Positions 17,568 to 28,326 of a stretch of 64,000 bases of DNA are shown in pieces. The DNA lies in assembly GCF_026341035.1 (NCBI RefSeq), contig NZ_JAPEOQ010000002.1:1054001-1118000 (forward strand), read 5' to 3'. The stretch is from Streptomyces sp. NBC_01016 (GTDB lineage Bacteria; Actinomycetota; Actinomycetes; Streptomycetales; Streptomycetaceae). A program made the translations under genes and the position numbers. The notes beneath the pieces are model-generated. The model searched no databases and was not told the origin of the DNA. It saw only the letters and a list, made by a program, of their open reading frames with translations. The stretch's first letter is position 1, and each line of letters starts with the position of its first letter.

Positions 17568-18644
17568 TCACTTCGTCGTTGCCTTCTTGGCCGGAGCCTT
17601 TTTGGCAGGGGCCTTCTTGGCCGGTGCCTTCTTCGCGGCCGCCTTCTGGGCGGACGCCGCCGCCGGAGCGGCCGAGGCTGCCGACGACACCGACTCCGGC
17701 ACCGTCTTCTGGTCCTCGGGCTCGCCCAGCCGGTCCACGCCGAACCGCAGCGCGGCCGCGTACGTGTCGTCCGGGTCGAGCCGGCGCAGCTCCTCCGCGA
17801 TCAGCTCGGACGTCTCGCGGCGCTTGAGCGCGACCGCGCGGTCCGGCTGGCCCTGGATGGAGAGCGTGGCGAGGGTGCCGTCGGCCCGGTCGAGGACGAT
17901 CGGGCCGCAGGTGGACTCCAGGCGTACGCCGGTGAGCCCGGGCCCCGCCGACAGGCTGCGCCGCACCGGGACGTCGAGCCGGTCCGCGAGCCACATCGCG
18001 AGCAGCTCGCAGCTCGGGTTGAACTCCTCGCCCTCGACCTCGACCGAGGTGACGTCGCAGGTCACCTGGTCGAGCGCGGCGGCCAGCATCGAGCGCCACG
18101 GCGTGATCCGGGTCCACGACAGATCGGTGTCCCCGGGGGCGTAGGACTCGGCCCTGGCCTCCAGCTCGTGAACCGGCTGCTCGGCCGCGTACGTGTCCGT
18201 GACGCGGCGCTGGGCCAGGGCGCCCAGCGGGTCGTTCGCGGGGTCCAGCGGCGCGTCCACGGGCCACCACACCACCGTCGGGGCGTCCGGCAGCAGCAGC
18301 GGCAGGACGACCGACTGGGCGTGGTTGATGACCTCGCCGTACAGGCGCAGGACGACGGTCTCGCCGGTGCCCGCCTCGGCGCCCACGCGAACCTCGGCGT
18401 CGAGCCGGGACTTCGTACGGTCGCGAGGGGAGCGCGAGACGCGCTTGATGACCACGAGGGTGCGCGAGGGGTGCTCGCGCGAGGCCTCGTTGGCGGCCTT
18501 CAGGGCGTCGTAGGCGTTCTCCTCGTCGGTGACGATGACGAGGGTCAGCACCATGCCGACGGCGGGGGTGCCGATCGCCCGGCGCCCCTTCACGAGGGCC
18601 TTGTTGATCTTGCTGGACGTGGTGTCCGTCAGGTCGATCTTCAT
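17568..18644 (-). CDS. opcA: Glucose-6-phosphate dehydrogenase assembly protein OpcA
   Basis: A 358-residue OpcA, the actinobacterial and cyanobacterial partner needed for full activity of Zwf. The body reads MKIDLTDTTSSKINKALV then a long conserved core ending near RRLDPDDTYAAALRFG. The start overlaps the zwf stop (ATGA), so they are made together. The last 45 residues form an Ala/Lys/Pro tail, AQKAAAKKAPAKKAPAKKAP, of histone-H1-like composition. That tail is unusual for an enzyme partner and could bind DNA, RNA or acidic surfaces, which is inference only. Confidence 0.93.
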   Translation of the reverse strand: MKIDLTDTTSSKINKALVKGRRAIGTPAVGMVLTLVIVTDEENAYDALKAANEASREHPSRTLVVIKRVSRSPRDRTKSRLDAEVRVGAEAGTGETVVLRLYGEVINHAQSVVLPLLLPDAPTVVWWPVDAPLDPANDPLGALAQRRVTDTYAAEQPVHELEARAESYAPGDTDLSWTRITPWRSMLAAALDQVTCDVTSVEVEGEEFNPSCELLAMWLADRLDVPVRRSLSAGPGLTGVRLESTCGPIVLDRADGTLATLSIQGQPDRAVALKRRETSELIAEELRRLDPDDTYAAALRFGVDRLGEPEDQKTVPESVSSAASAAPAAASAQKAAAKKAPAKKAPAKKAPAKKATTK

Positions 18645-20176
18645 GGGCGCCGCCAGCTCCGTCCGTCTCGTGCGAGCATTTCGTCCGCCTCGGCGGGCCC
18701 CCACGTGCCGGACGGGTACTGCGCGGGCTTGCCGTGCTTGTCCCAGTAGCCCTCGATCGGGTCGAGGATGTTCCAGGACAGCTCGACCTCCTCCGTGCGC
18801 GGGAAGAGGTTGGCGTCGCCCAACAGGACGTCCAGGATGAGCCGTTCGTACGCCTCGGGGCTCGACTCGGTGAAGGACTCGCCGTAGGCGAAGTCCATCG
18901 AGACGTCCCGGATCTCCATCGACGTGCCCGGCACCTTCGAGCCGAAGCGGACCGTGATGCCCTCGTCCGGCTGGACGCGGATCACGATCGCGTTCTGCCC
19001 CAGCTCCTCCGTCGCCGTGTGGTCGAAGGGGGAGTGCGGCGCCCGCTGGAAGACGACGGCGATCTCGGTGACGCGACGCCCAAGACGCTTACCGGTCCGC
19101 AGATAGAAGGGCACGCCCGCCCAACGGCGGTTGTCCACCTCCAACTTGACGGCCGCGTAGGTGTCGGTCTTCGACTTCGGGTCGATGCCGTCTTCCTGGA
19201 GGTAGCCGACGGCCTTCTCGCCGCCCTGCCACCCGGCCGCGTACTGCGCGAACACCGTGTCCTTGCCGATGTCCTTCGGCAGCTTCACGGCGCCCAGCAC
19301 CTTGGCCTTCTCGGCGACGAGCGCGTCCGCGTCGAAGGAGGCGGGCTCCTCCATGGCGGTCAGCGCCATCAGCTGGAGCAGGTGGTTCTGGATGACGTCA
19401 CGGGCGGCGCCGATGCCGTCGTAGTAGCCGGCGCGGCCGCCGATGCCGATGTCCTCGGCCATCGTGATCTGGATGTGGTCGACGTACGACCGGTTCCAGA
19501 TCGGCTCGAACATCTGGTTGGCGAAGCGCAGCGCCAGGATGTTCTGGACGGTCTCCTTGCCGAGGTAGTGGTCGATCCGGAACACCTGGTCCGGGTCGAA
19601 CACCTCGTGCACGATCGCGTTGAGGTCCTGGGCGGAGGCGAGGTCGTGGCCGAAGGGCTTCTCGATGACGGCGCGCCGCCAGGAGCCGTCGGGCGCGTCC
19701 GCGAGGCCGTGCTTCTTCAGCTGCTGGACCACGTTCGGGAAGAACTTGGGGGGTACGGAGAGGTAGAACGCGAAGTTGCCGCCCGTGCCCTGCGACTTGT
19801 CCAGGTCGTTGATGGTCGACTTGAGGTTCTCGAACGCGTCGTCGTCGTCGAAGTTGCCCTGGACGAAGCGCATCCCCTGGATGAGCTGCTGCCAGACCTC
19901 CTCGCGAAACGGCGTGCGCGCGTGCTGCTTGACCGCGTCGTGCACTTCCTGCGCGAAGTCCTCGTCCTGCCACTCGCGACGGGCGAACCCGATGAGCGAG
20001 AAGCCGGGCGGGAGGAGACCCCGGTTCGCCAGGTCGTAAACAGCGGGCATCAGCTTCTTACGTGACAAATCGCCCGTAACGCCGAAAATCACCAGGCCCG
20101 ACGGCCCCGCGATGCGCGGGAGCCGTCGGTCGGCGGCGTCACGGAGCGGATTGTTGTTCGCTCCGTGTGCGGTCAA
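18641..20176 (-). CDS. zwf: Glucose-6-phosphate dehydrogenase
   Basis: A 511-residue G6PD that oxidises glucose-6-phosphate to the lactone and reduces NADP+. The nucleotide-binding N-terminus LVIFGVTGDLSRKKLMPAVY, the active site RIDHYLGKETVQN and EKPFGHDLASAQ are seen. The start is a TTG at 20176 with GGAGGG about 9 bases before it; the next in-frame Met lies well inside the fold. It begins 4 bases after the tal stop and overlaps opcA at its end. Confidence 0.96.
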   Translation of the reverse strand: MTAHGANNNPLRDAADRRLPRIAGPSGLVIFGVTGDLSRKKLMPAVYDLANRGLLPPGFSLIGFARREWQDEDFAQEVHDAVKQHARTPFREEVWQQLIQGMRFVQGNFDDDDAFENLKSTINDLDKSQGTGGNFAFYLSVPPKFFPNVVQQLKKHGLADAPDGSWRRAVIEKPFGHDLASAQDLNAIVHEVFDPDQVFRIDHYLGKETVQNILALRFANQMFEPIWNRSYVDHIQITMAEDIGIGGRAGYYDGIGAARDVIQNHLLQLMALTAMEEPASFDADALVAEKAKVLGAVKLPKDIGKDTVFAQYAAGWQGGEKAVGYLQEDGIDPKSKTDTYAAVKLEVDNRRWAGVPFYLRTGKRLGRRVTEIAVVFQRAPHSPFDHTATEELGQNAIVIRVQPDEGITVRFGSKVPGTSMEIRDVSMDFAYGESFTESSPEAYERLILDVLLGDANLFPRTEEVELSWNILDPIEGYWDKHGKPAQYPSGTWGPAEADEMLARDGRSWRRP

Positions 20177-20180
20177 GGGA

Positions 20181-21299
20181 TCAGCCCTCCGAGGGGGCGA
20201 GGCGCTTGAGCTCCGCCTCGGTCGACTTCAGCAGGTCGTTCCAGGCCGCCTCGAACTTCTCGACGCCCTCGTCCTCCAGGAGCTGCACGACCTCGTCGTA
20301 CGAGATCCCCAGCTTCTCGACGGCCTCGATCTCCTTGCGGGACTGGTCGTACGTGCCCGCGATCGTGTTGCCGGTGATCTGGCCGTGGTCGGCCGTCGCC
20401 TCCAGGGTGGCCTCCGGCATGGTGTTCACCGTGCCGGGAGCGACCAGGTCGTCGACGTACAGGGTGTCCTTGTACGCCTTGTCCTTGACGCCGGTCGAGG
20501 CCCACAGCGGACGCTGCTTGTTGGCCTGCGCCTTGTCGAGCGCGGCCCAGCGGTCGCTGCCGAACACCTCTTCGTACGCCTCGTAGGCGAGCCGGGCGTT
20601 GGCGAGGGCGGCCTTGCCGCGCGCCGCCTTGGCGTCGTCCGTGCCGAGGGCGTCGATCCGCTTGTCGATCTCGGCGTCCACGCGGGACACGAAGAACGAG
20701 GCGACCGAGTGGATCGTCGACAGGTCCAGGCCCTTGGCCTTCGCCTTCTCCAGGCCGGCGAGGTAGGCGTCCATGACCTCGCGGTAGCGCTCGAGGGAGA
20801 AGATCAGCGTGACGTTGACGCTGATGCCGTTGCCGATCGTCTCGGTGATCGCGGGCAGGCCCGCCTTGGTCGCCGGGATCTTGATCAGCGTGTTCGGCCG
20901 GTCCACCAGCCACGCGAGCTGGCGGGCCTCGGCGACCGTCGCCTTGGTGTTGTGCGCCAGGCGCGGGTCGACCTCGATCGACACGCGGCCGTCCTGGCCG
21001 CCCGTCGCGTCGAAGTCCGGGCGCAGGATGTCGGCGGCGTCACGGACGTCCGCCGTCGTGATCATGCGGATCGCCTCTTCGACGGTGACCTTGCGGGCGG
21101 CGAGGTCGGCGAGCTGCTGCTCGTAACCGTCACCGCTGGAGATCGCCTTCTGGAAGATCGACGGGTTGGTGGTGACGCCCACGACGTGCTGCTCGTCGAT
21201 CAGTTCGGCGAGGTTGCCGGACGTGATCCGCTTGCGCGACAGGTCGTCCAGCCAGATCGCGACGCCTTCTTCGGAGAGGCGCTTGAGTGCGTCTGTCAT
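20181..21299 (-). CDS. tal: Transaldolase
   Basis: A 372-residue transaldolase moving a three-carbon unit between sugar phosphates. Family patterns are GVTTNPSIFQKAIS near residue 40, VSIEVDPRLAHNT, IKIPATKAGLPAI, VNVTLIFSLERYREVMDAY and ASFFVSRVDAEIDKRID. The start at 21299 is preferred over an upstream in-frame Met because GTCATG is preceded by TAGGAGATGCAA and matches the usual TDALKRLSEEGVAIWLDDLS beginning. It lies between tkt and zwf in one operon. Confidence 0.96.
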   Translation of the reverse strand: MTDALKRLSEEGVAIWLDDLSRKRITSGNLAELIDEQHVVGVTTNPSIFQKAISSGDGYEQQLADLAARKVTVEEAIRMITTADVRDAADILRPDFDATGGQDGRVSIEVDPRLAHNTKATVAEARQLAWLVDRPNTLIKIPATKAGLPAITETIGNGISVNVTLIFSLERYREVMDAYLAGLEKAKAKGLDLSTIHSVASFFVSRVDAEIDKRIDALGTDDAKAARGKAALANARLAYEAYEEVFGSDRWAALDKAQANKQRPLWASTGVKDKAYKDTLYVDDLVAPGTVNTMPEATLEATADHGQITGNTIAGTYDQSRKEIEAVEKLGISYDEVVQLLEDEGVEKFEAAWNDLLKSTEAELKRLAPSEG

Positions 21300-21333
21300 G
21301 GAAATTGCATCTCCTACAGGTCGTGTATGGGCG

Positions 21334-23421
<2,088 letters not shown>

Positions 23422-23818
23422 CCTGGGTCAGGGCTCCTCTCCACATGTCTCATGCCGGTGACGTCTGTCACCAGCCGTTGTCGAGCCTACCCTCGCTTGA
23501 ACGTGCTTTTTTTCGAGTCATTCCAGACTGCCGGGAGTCTGTCGGATCCGCCTCCTGACGCGGATCGACGCGCTTTCGACACGTGAATACGCGGCCGCTC
23601 AGATGGGGGCTCATCCGTGGTCGGAATTGCTCATCCGGAGAGGCCTCCAATGAGGGGCTCGAAGGGGCGTTACGGCATGCGGGCCAACACGACCCACCCC
23701 CACGAAGGGCTGGGTATGGGCAACGTCTAGAGTGGCGTGGTACGCGCGAGCCTTTACCGGGACTTCACATCAAGTGGTCCGCATCGGGGGCTCGCTGGAG
23801 TCTCTGTCAGGGGTGTGC
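23422..23818. promoter_or_regulatory. Divergent control region between tkt and ctaB
   Basis: About 397 bases without a credible gene. A run of seven T at 23506-23512 stands out. On the minus strand GGAAT (23524-23520) and GTT (23502-23500) are 17 bases apart. This resembles the SigR thiol-stress promoter pattern, but the spacing is a base or two short, so it is only a lead. The tkt and ctaB promoters must be here. Confidence 0.4.
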
Positions 23819-24775
23819 GTGACGGCCGTCGAATCCCGTCCACCGGGAGCGCTCGGGACGAGCAACACGAGCAGCAGCCGGGGTCAGCGGCCGTTCGGGG
23901 CCCGAGTCAAGGCATTCGTGGCGCTGACCAAGCCGCGAATTATCGAACTGCTTCTCATCACCACGGTTCCGGTGATGTTTCTTGCCGAACAGGGTGTGCC
24001 CGACCTTCGGCTCGTGCTGATCACCTGCCTCGGCGGTTACCTTTCCGCGGGCGGTGCCAACGCCCTGAACATGTGGTACGACCGCGATATCGACGCCCTC
24101 ATGGAGCGCACGTCGCAGCGTCCGCTGGTCACCGGCATGGTCAGCCCGAACGAGTGCCTGGCGTTCGGTATCGCCCTCGCGGTGATCTCGACGCTGCTGT
24201 TCGGCTTCGCGGTGAACTGGCTGTCCGCCTGGCTGTCCCTGGGCGCACTGCTCTTCTACGTAGTCGTCTACACGATGATCCTGAAGCGTCGTACGGCGCA
24301 GAACATCGTGTGGGGCGGCATCGCGGGCTGTCTGCCCGTCCTCATCGGCTGGTCGTCGGTCACGAACTCCATGTCGTGGGCGCCGGTCATCCTCTTCGGG
24401 GTCATGTTCTTCTGGACGCCGCCGCACTACTGGCCGCTCTCCATGAAGGTGAAGGACGACTACGCGCGCGCGGGCGTTCCGATGCTTCCGGTCCTCGCCT
24501 CCAACAAGGTCGTGGCCAGGCAGATCGTCGCCTACAGCTGGGTGATGGTGGCGGTCTCGCTGCTGCTCCAGCCGCTCGGCTACACGGGCTGGTTCTACAC
24601 GGCGGTCGCGCTGCTCGCCGGCGGGTTCTGGCTGTGGGAGGCGCACGGTCTGCAGAACCGCGCCAAGGCCGAGGTCACGGGCGGGAAGCTCAAGGAGATG
24701 CGGCTGTTCCACTGGTCCATCACCTATGTGTCGCTGGTGTTCGTGGCGATCGCGGTGGATCCGTTCCTGCGCTGA
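23819..24775 (+). CDS. ctaB: Protoheme IX farnesyltransferase (heme O synthase)
   Basis: A 318-residue polytopic membrane enzyme adding a farnesyl group to heme B for the heme-copper oxidase. The UbiA-family active site NALNMWYDRDIDALMERTSQ, then RTAQNIVWGGIAGCLPVLIGW and FFWTPPHYWPLSMKVKDDY, are decisive. About eight or nine membrane segments are seen. The start is set at GTG 23819 (VTAVESRPPG), after AGGGG; the longer frame from 23732 has no ribosome site. It lies near ctaA (27415-26420), its pathway partner. Confidence 0.93.
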   Translation: MTAVESRPPGALGTSNTSSSRGQRPFGARVKAFVALTKPRIIELLLITTVPVMFLAEQGVPDLRLVLITCLGGYLSAGGANALNMWYDRDIDALMERTSQRPLVTGMVSPNECLAFGIALAVISTLLFGFAVNWLSAWLSLGALLFYVVVYTMILKRRTAQNIVWGGIAGCLPVLIGWSSVTNSMSWAPVILFGVMFFWTPPHYWPLSMKVKDDYARAGVPMLPVLASNKVVARQIVAYSWVMVAVSLLLQPLGYTGWFYTAVALLAGGFWLWEAHGLQNRAKAEVTGGKLKEMRLFHWSITYVSLVFVAIAVDPFLR

Positions 24776-24793
24776 ACTTCATAAGAAGTCCTC

Positions 24794-24835
24794 GATAAGT
24801 GGGGTGCGTGGCCCAGGCCACGCACCCCACTTATC
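24794..24835 (+). terminator. Terminator of ctaB
   Basis: A perfect 20-bp inverted repeat (24794-24813 with 24816-24835). It would fold with a small loop. Confidence 0.9.
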
Positions 24836-24869
24836 GCTTGTTTGACTACTCGTCGGTAGCATCCTGTCC

Positions 24870-25205
24870 ATGGCAGAGACTCAGACGATTGAGGCGCCCC
24901 GCAAGGCAGCCAAGGACGAGCGCCGGGCGGCCAAGCTGGCCCAGCAGATCGGCGCGTTCGCCAAGGCGCACGGCGGTGCCGAGGGACAGCTCGCGTACAT
25001 CGGTGAGCACGGCACGCGCATCGTGCTCGTCGGCGAGGACGGCGGCTGGGGCGACCTGGTGGCGTCGACGTACGAGGTCGCGCAGAAGGCCGTCGAGAAG
25101 GCGGGCATCACCGTCCACGAGGACTTCGACGGCGACTTCGCCGCCAAGGTCGAGACGGGCCCGTACGAATGGAAGCGGATGGCGGGCATCCAGCTCGGCG
25201 GCTGA
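24870..25205 (+). CDS. Small conserved protein of unknown function
   Basis: A 111-residue soluble protein I do not recognise by function. It begins with a charged helical stretch (RKAAKDERRAAKLAQQIGAFAKAHG), then a compact alpha/beta-looking part (LAYIGEHGTRIVLVGEDGGWGDLVA) and ends YEWKRMAGIQLGG. It has no signal peptide or membrane segment. A TAGCAT lies 7 bases before the ATG, so it may be translated from a leaderless transcript. Codon use is normal for its surroundings. The position after ctaB and before an amidohydrolase gives no clear hint. Confidence 0.75.
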   Translation: MAETQTIEAPRKAAKDERRAAKLAQQIGAFAKAHGGAEGQLAYIGEHGTRIVLVGEDGGWGDLVASTYEVAQKAVEKAGITVHEDFDGDFAAKVETGPYEWKRMAGIQLGG

Positions 25206-25299
25206 ATCGGGCGTTTGTGCGGCTCCGATGTCGAGCAACACCAAACACCCGTTCACCCGTTAGGACTGTAGGAGCACGGTCCACATACGGGGAGCCCGG

Positions 25300-26394
25300 A
25301 TGATCGAAACGCCGTCCCTCGTGGATCAGTACTGCCATGGGGTGCTGCGTACGGAGCTGGGCCTCGGGACTTTCGAGGCCCACCTCGGCCGGGGTGAGGG
25401 GCCGCCCGCTCCCGGCACCACCTTCTTCGACACCCAGACCGGGTTCGCGGTGCGCCGCTGGTGCCCGCCGCTGCTCGGTCTGGAACCCCACTGTCCGCCC
25501 GCCCGCTATCTGGCCAGGCGCCGCGAGCTGGGCGTCGTCGAGGCGGGGCGCAGGCTGCTGCGCGGCAGCGGCATCACCACATATCTCGTGGACACGGGTC
25601 TCGCCGACGATCTGACCGGGCCCGCCGAGCTGGCCTCCGCAGCCCTGAGCGAGGCCCACGAGATCGTCCGCCTCGAACTCCTCGCGGAGCAGGTCGCGGA
25701 CACCTCGGGGACCGTCGACTCCTTCCTCGCCAACCTCGCCGAATCGGTGCACGCCGCGTCCTCCGGCGCGGTCGCCTTCACCTCGGTCGCCGGCGTACGC
25801 CACGGGCTCGCGCTCGAGCCGCAGCCGCCGGGACCCGGCGAGGTGCGCGACGCGGCGGGGCGGTGGCTGGCGGGGCGGCAGGTCGGCGGCGCCCTCAGGG
25901 ACCCGGTGCTGCTGCGGCACCTGCTGTGGGTCGCGGTCGCATCGGGGCGCCCGCTGCAACTGCGCTGGGGGGACCTCGACCACACGGATCCGGTGGCGCT
26001 CGCCGAGTTCGCCCGCGCCACGGCGGGGCTCGGCACGGACGTGGTGCTGCTGCACGGCTACCCGTACCACCGCCACGCGGCGCATCTGGCGGGCGTCTTC
26101 CCGCACGTCTACGCGGACCTGGGTCCTGCGCTCGCCCGTACGGGGGCGCGGGCGGCGGGGCTGCTCGCGGAGTTCCTGGAGCTGGCGCCGTTCGGGAAGC
26201 TGCTGTTCTCGACCGGGGCGCAGGGGCTGCCCGAGCTGCATGTCGTGGGCGCGCGGCTGTTCCGGCAGGCGCTCGGGCGGGTGCTCGGGGAGTGGGTCGC
26301 CGACGGGGCGTGGTCGCTGAGCGACGCGCAGCGGGTCGCCGGGATGATCGCGTCGGGGACGGCGCGGAGGGTGTACGGGCTCGGAGCTGCCTGA
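25300..26394 (+). CDS. Amidohydrolase-related protein
   Basis: A 364-residue soluble protein resembling the amidohydrolase-2 (TIM-barrel) family. The N-terminal VDQYCHGVL, VVLLHGYPYHRHAAHLAGVF and VYADLGPALARTGAR, and KLLFSTGAQGLPEL fit the metal and barrel strands of that family. Metal-ligand completeness is doubtful: the usual HxH is replaced by DQYCHG, so activity is uncertain. ATG at 25300 follows GGGGAG. Substrate unknown. It converges with ctaA, 25 bases away. Confidence 0.75.
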   Translation: MIETPSLVDQYCHGVLRTELGLGTFEAHLGRGEGPPAPGTTFFDTQTGFAVRRWCPPLLGLEPHCPPARYLARRRELGVVEAGRRLLRGSGITTYLVDTGLADDLTGPAELASAALSEAHEIVRLELLAEQVADTSGTVDSFLANLAESVHAASSGAVAFTSVAGVRHGLALEPQPPGPGEVRDAAGRWLAGRQVGGALRDPVLLRHLLWVAVASGRPLQLRWGDLDHTDPVALAEFARATAGLGTDVVLLHGYPYHRHAAHLAGVFPHVYADLGPALARTGARAAGLLAEFLELAPFGKLLFSTGAQGLPELHVVGARLFRQALGRVLGEWVADGAWSLSDAQRVAGMIASGTARRVYGLGAA

Positions 26395-26419
26395 GCGTTC
26401 CCGAACCCGTACGGGGGCG

Positions 26420-27415
26420 TCAGACCGCCGAGAGTTCCTGGCCCGGCTTCGACAGGAGATCCGGCTCCGGCACCGGGCGTTCGCGCAGCGAGAGCACCAC
26501 GCGCACCACCCCGATCCACACCAGCGCCGAGCCCAGCATGTGCAGGCCGACCAGGATCTCCGGCAGGTCCGTGAAGTACTGGACGTAGCCGATGACGCCC
26601 TGCGCGAGCAGGATCAGGAACAGGTCGCGGGTGCGGTGCAGCGGGCCCTTGGGGGCGTCGACCGCCTTCAGGACGAACCACAGAGCGAAGGTCAGCGTCA
26701 CCACGATCCAGGCCAGGACCGCGTGCACCTTCGCGACCGTCTCCCAGTCCAGCGGCATCCGGTGGACGTCGCTGGAGTCGCCCGCGTGCGGGCCCGCGCC
26801 GGTCACCACCGTGCCGACGAGGATCAGCAGCGCCGCCGCCGCGACCAGGGCCCAGACCAGCTGCTTGATGGCCTTGCCGACCAGCGGGCGCGGCTCGGAG
26901 TCGCCCTCACGGGTGCGCTGCCACATCACGACGGCGACCGTGAGCAGGGTGGTGGTCAGGACGAAGTGGGCCGCCACCGTGTACGGGTTGAGGCCGACCA
27001 GGACGACGATGCCGCCGAGCACCGCGTTGCCCATCACGATCCAGAACTGGGCCCAGCCGAGCCGGGTCACCGTGCGCCGCCACGGCTTCTGCGAGCGGGC
27101 GGCGATGATCGCCCAGCCGACCGCGGCGCACAGCACGTAGGTGAGCATGCGGTTGCCGAACTCGATGGCTCCGTGGAAGCCCATCTCGCTCGTCGCGGTC
27201 AGCGACTGGTCGGTGCACTTGGGCCAGGTCGGGCAGCCGAGGCCCGAGCCGGTCAGGCGCACGGCGCCGCCGGTGCAGACGATGAGCACCGTCATGACGA
27301 CGGCGGACATGGCCGCGCGCTGGACGGTCCGCTGAGTGGGAGTCCAGTACTCGGCGATGAAGGCGAGCGGATTGCGCAGCGCCCGCGCGGCGTCGGTGGG
27401 GGTCAGCTTTGGCAC
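26420..27415 (-). CDS. ctaA: Heme A synthase (COX15/CtaA)
   Basis: A 331-residue membrane protein that oxidises heme O to heme A for cytochrome c oxidase. About eight membrane segments are visible. Conserved parts include TGGAVRLTGSGLGCPTWPKC, FHGAIEFGNRMLTYV, AHFVLTTTLLTVAVVMW and VHAVLAWIVVTLTF and LVGLHMLGSALVWIG, which carry the heme-ligand histidines. GTG start at 27415 gives MPKLTPTDAARALRNP. It stands about 2.6 kb from ctaB on the opposite strand. Confidence 0.94.
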   Translation of the reverse strand: MPKLTPTDAARALRNPLAFIAEYWTPTQRTVQRAAMSAVVMTVLIVCTGGAVRLTGSGLGCPTWPKCTDQSLTATSEMGFHGAIEFGNRMLTYVLCAAVGWAIIAARSQKPWRRTVTRLGWAQFWIVMGNAVLGGIVVLVGLNPYTVAAHFVLTTTLLTVAVVMWQRTREGDSEPRPLVGKAIKQLVWALVAAAALLILVGTVVTGAGPHAGDSSDVHRMPLDWETVAKVHAVLAWIVVTLTFALWFVLKAVDAPKGPLHRTRDLFLILLAQGVIGYVQYFTDLPEILVGLHMLGSALVWIGVVRVVLSLRERPVPEPDLLSKPGQELSAV

Positions 27416-27460
27416 GGGCCCATCGTAGGCGGCCGCTTGTGCACGGCTTCACGAGGGGGA

Positions 27461-27491
27461 CGTAACTGGGCCATCTGTGACGCAAGTTACG
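27461..27491. repeat. Interrupted inverted repeat upstream of ctaA
   Basis: CGTAACT (27461-27467) and AGTTACG (27485-27491) are separated by 17 bases, in the spacer between ctaA and the ABC permease. Too loose for a good terminator; a regulator site is possible. Confidence 0.4.
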
Positions 27492-27513
27492 CTCCCGCGG
27501 GCCTGCCGCGCGC

Positions 27514-28326
27514 TCACTCCCAGCGGAAGAAGCGCCCCGCCGCGCCCAGCCCCACGACCGCCCAGACGGCCAGGATCCCCAGGTCGCCCCACGGCATCGC
27601 CGCACCGTGCTGCAGCACGTCCCGCAGGCCGTCGGAGAGCGCCGAGATGGGCAGCAGGCCGAGGACCGACTGGGCCGCGTCGGGGAACTTGTCGAGCGGC
27701 ACGATGACGCCGCCGCCGACCAGGAGGAGCAGAAAGACGAGGTTCGCCGCGGCCAGCGTGGCCTCCGCCTTGAGCGTGCCCGCCATCAGGAGACCGAGGC
27801 CGGAGAACGCCGCCGTGCCGAGCACCAGGAGGAGGAGAACGGCGAACGGGTTCCCGTGCGGGGACCAGCCGAGCGCGAACGCGATGACCGTGAGGAGGAC
27901 GACCTGGAGCACCTCGGTGACCAGAACCGAGAGCGTCTTCGCCGTCATCAGCCCCCAGCGCGGCAGCGGCGAGGCGCCGAGCCGCTTGAGGACGCCGTAG
28001 CGCCGCTCGAAGCCGGTGGCGATGGCCTGGCCGGTGAAGGCCGTGGACATCACGGCCAGCGCCAGGATGCCGGGGGCGAGGAAGTCGACGGCCTTGCCGG
28101 AACCCGTGTCGACGATGTCGACCGCCGAGAACAGCACGAGCAGCAGCGTCGGGATGACGACCGTGAGCAGCAGCTGTTCGCCGTTGCGCAGCAGCATCTT
28201 CGTCTCGAGCGCGGCCTGGGTCGCGATCATGCGGGGGAGCGGGGCGGCTCCGGGGCTCGGTGCGTACGTACCGGTGCCGCGCTGGGTCTCGGTGGCGCTC
28301 ATCGGCGCAGCTCCATTCGTGCTCAT
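27514..28326 (-). CDS. ABC-2 type exporter permease (DrrB-like)
   Basis: A 270-residue membrane protein. After a polar N-terminus (STNGAAPMSATETQRGTG) come about six membrane segments, e.g. LLLTVVIPTLLLVLFSAVDI, AVMSTAFTGQAIATGF, VVLLTVIAFALGW and LGILAVWAVVGLGAAG. This is the ABC-2 permease pattern of drug and antibiotic exporters. The ATG at 28326 overlaps the ATPase stop by one base (TGATG); an internal ATG at 28302 is an alternative. Substrate unknown. Confidence 0.88.
   Translation of the reverse strand: MSTNGAAPMSATETQRGTGTYAPSPGAAPLPRMIATQAALETKMLLRNGEQLLLTVVIPTLLLVLFSAVDIVDTGSGKAVDFLAPGILALAVMSTAFTGQAIATGFERRYGVLKRLGASPLPRWGLMTAKTLSVLVTEVLQVVLLTVIAFALGWSPHGNPFAVLLLLVLGTAAFSGLGLLMAGTLKAEATLAAANLVFLLLLVGGGVIVPLDKFPDAAQSVLGLLPISALSDGLRDVLQHGAAMPWGDLGILAVWAVVGLGAAGRFFRWE

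Noticed and set aside
23500..23524. SigR-type promoter for tkt
   Set aside because: GGAAT and GTT are 17 bases apart, whereas 18-19 is usual; kept only as a note in the spacer entry.
23583..23822. 79-residue frame in the tkt-ctaB spacer
   Set aside because: No ribosome site or bias; overlaps the likely ctaB promoter.
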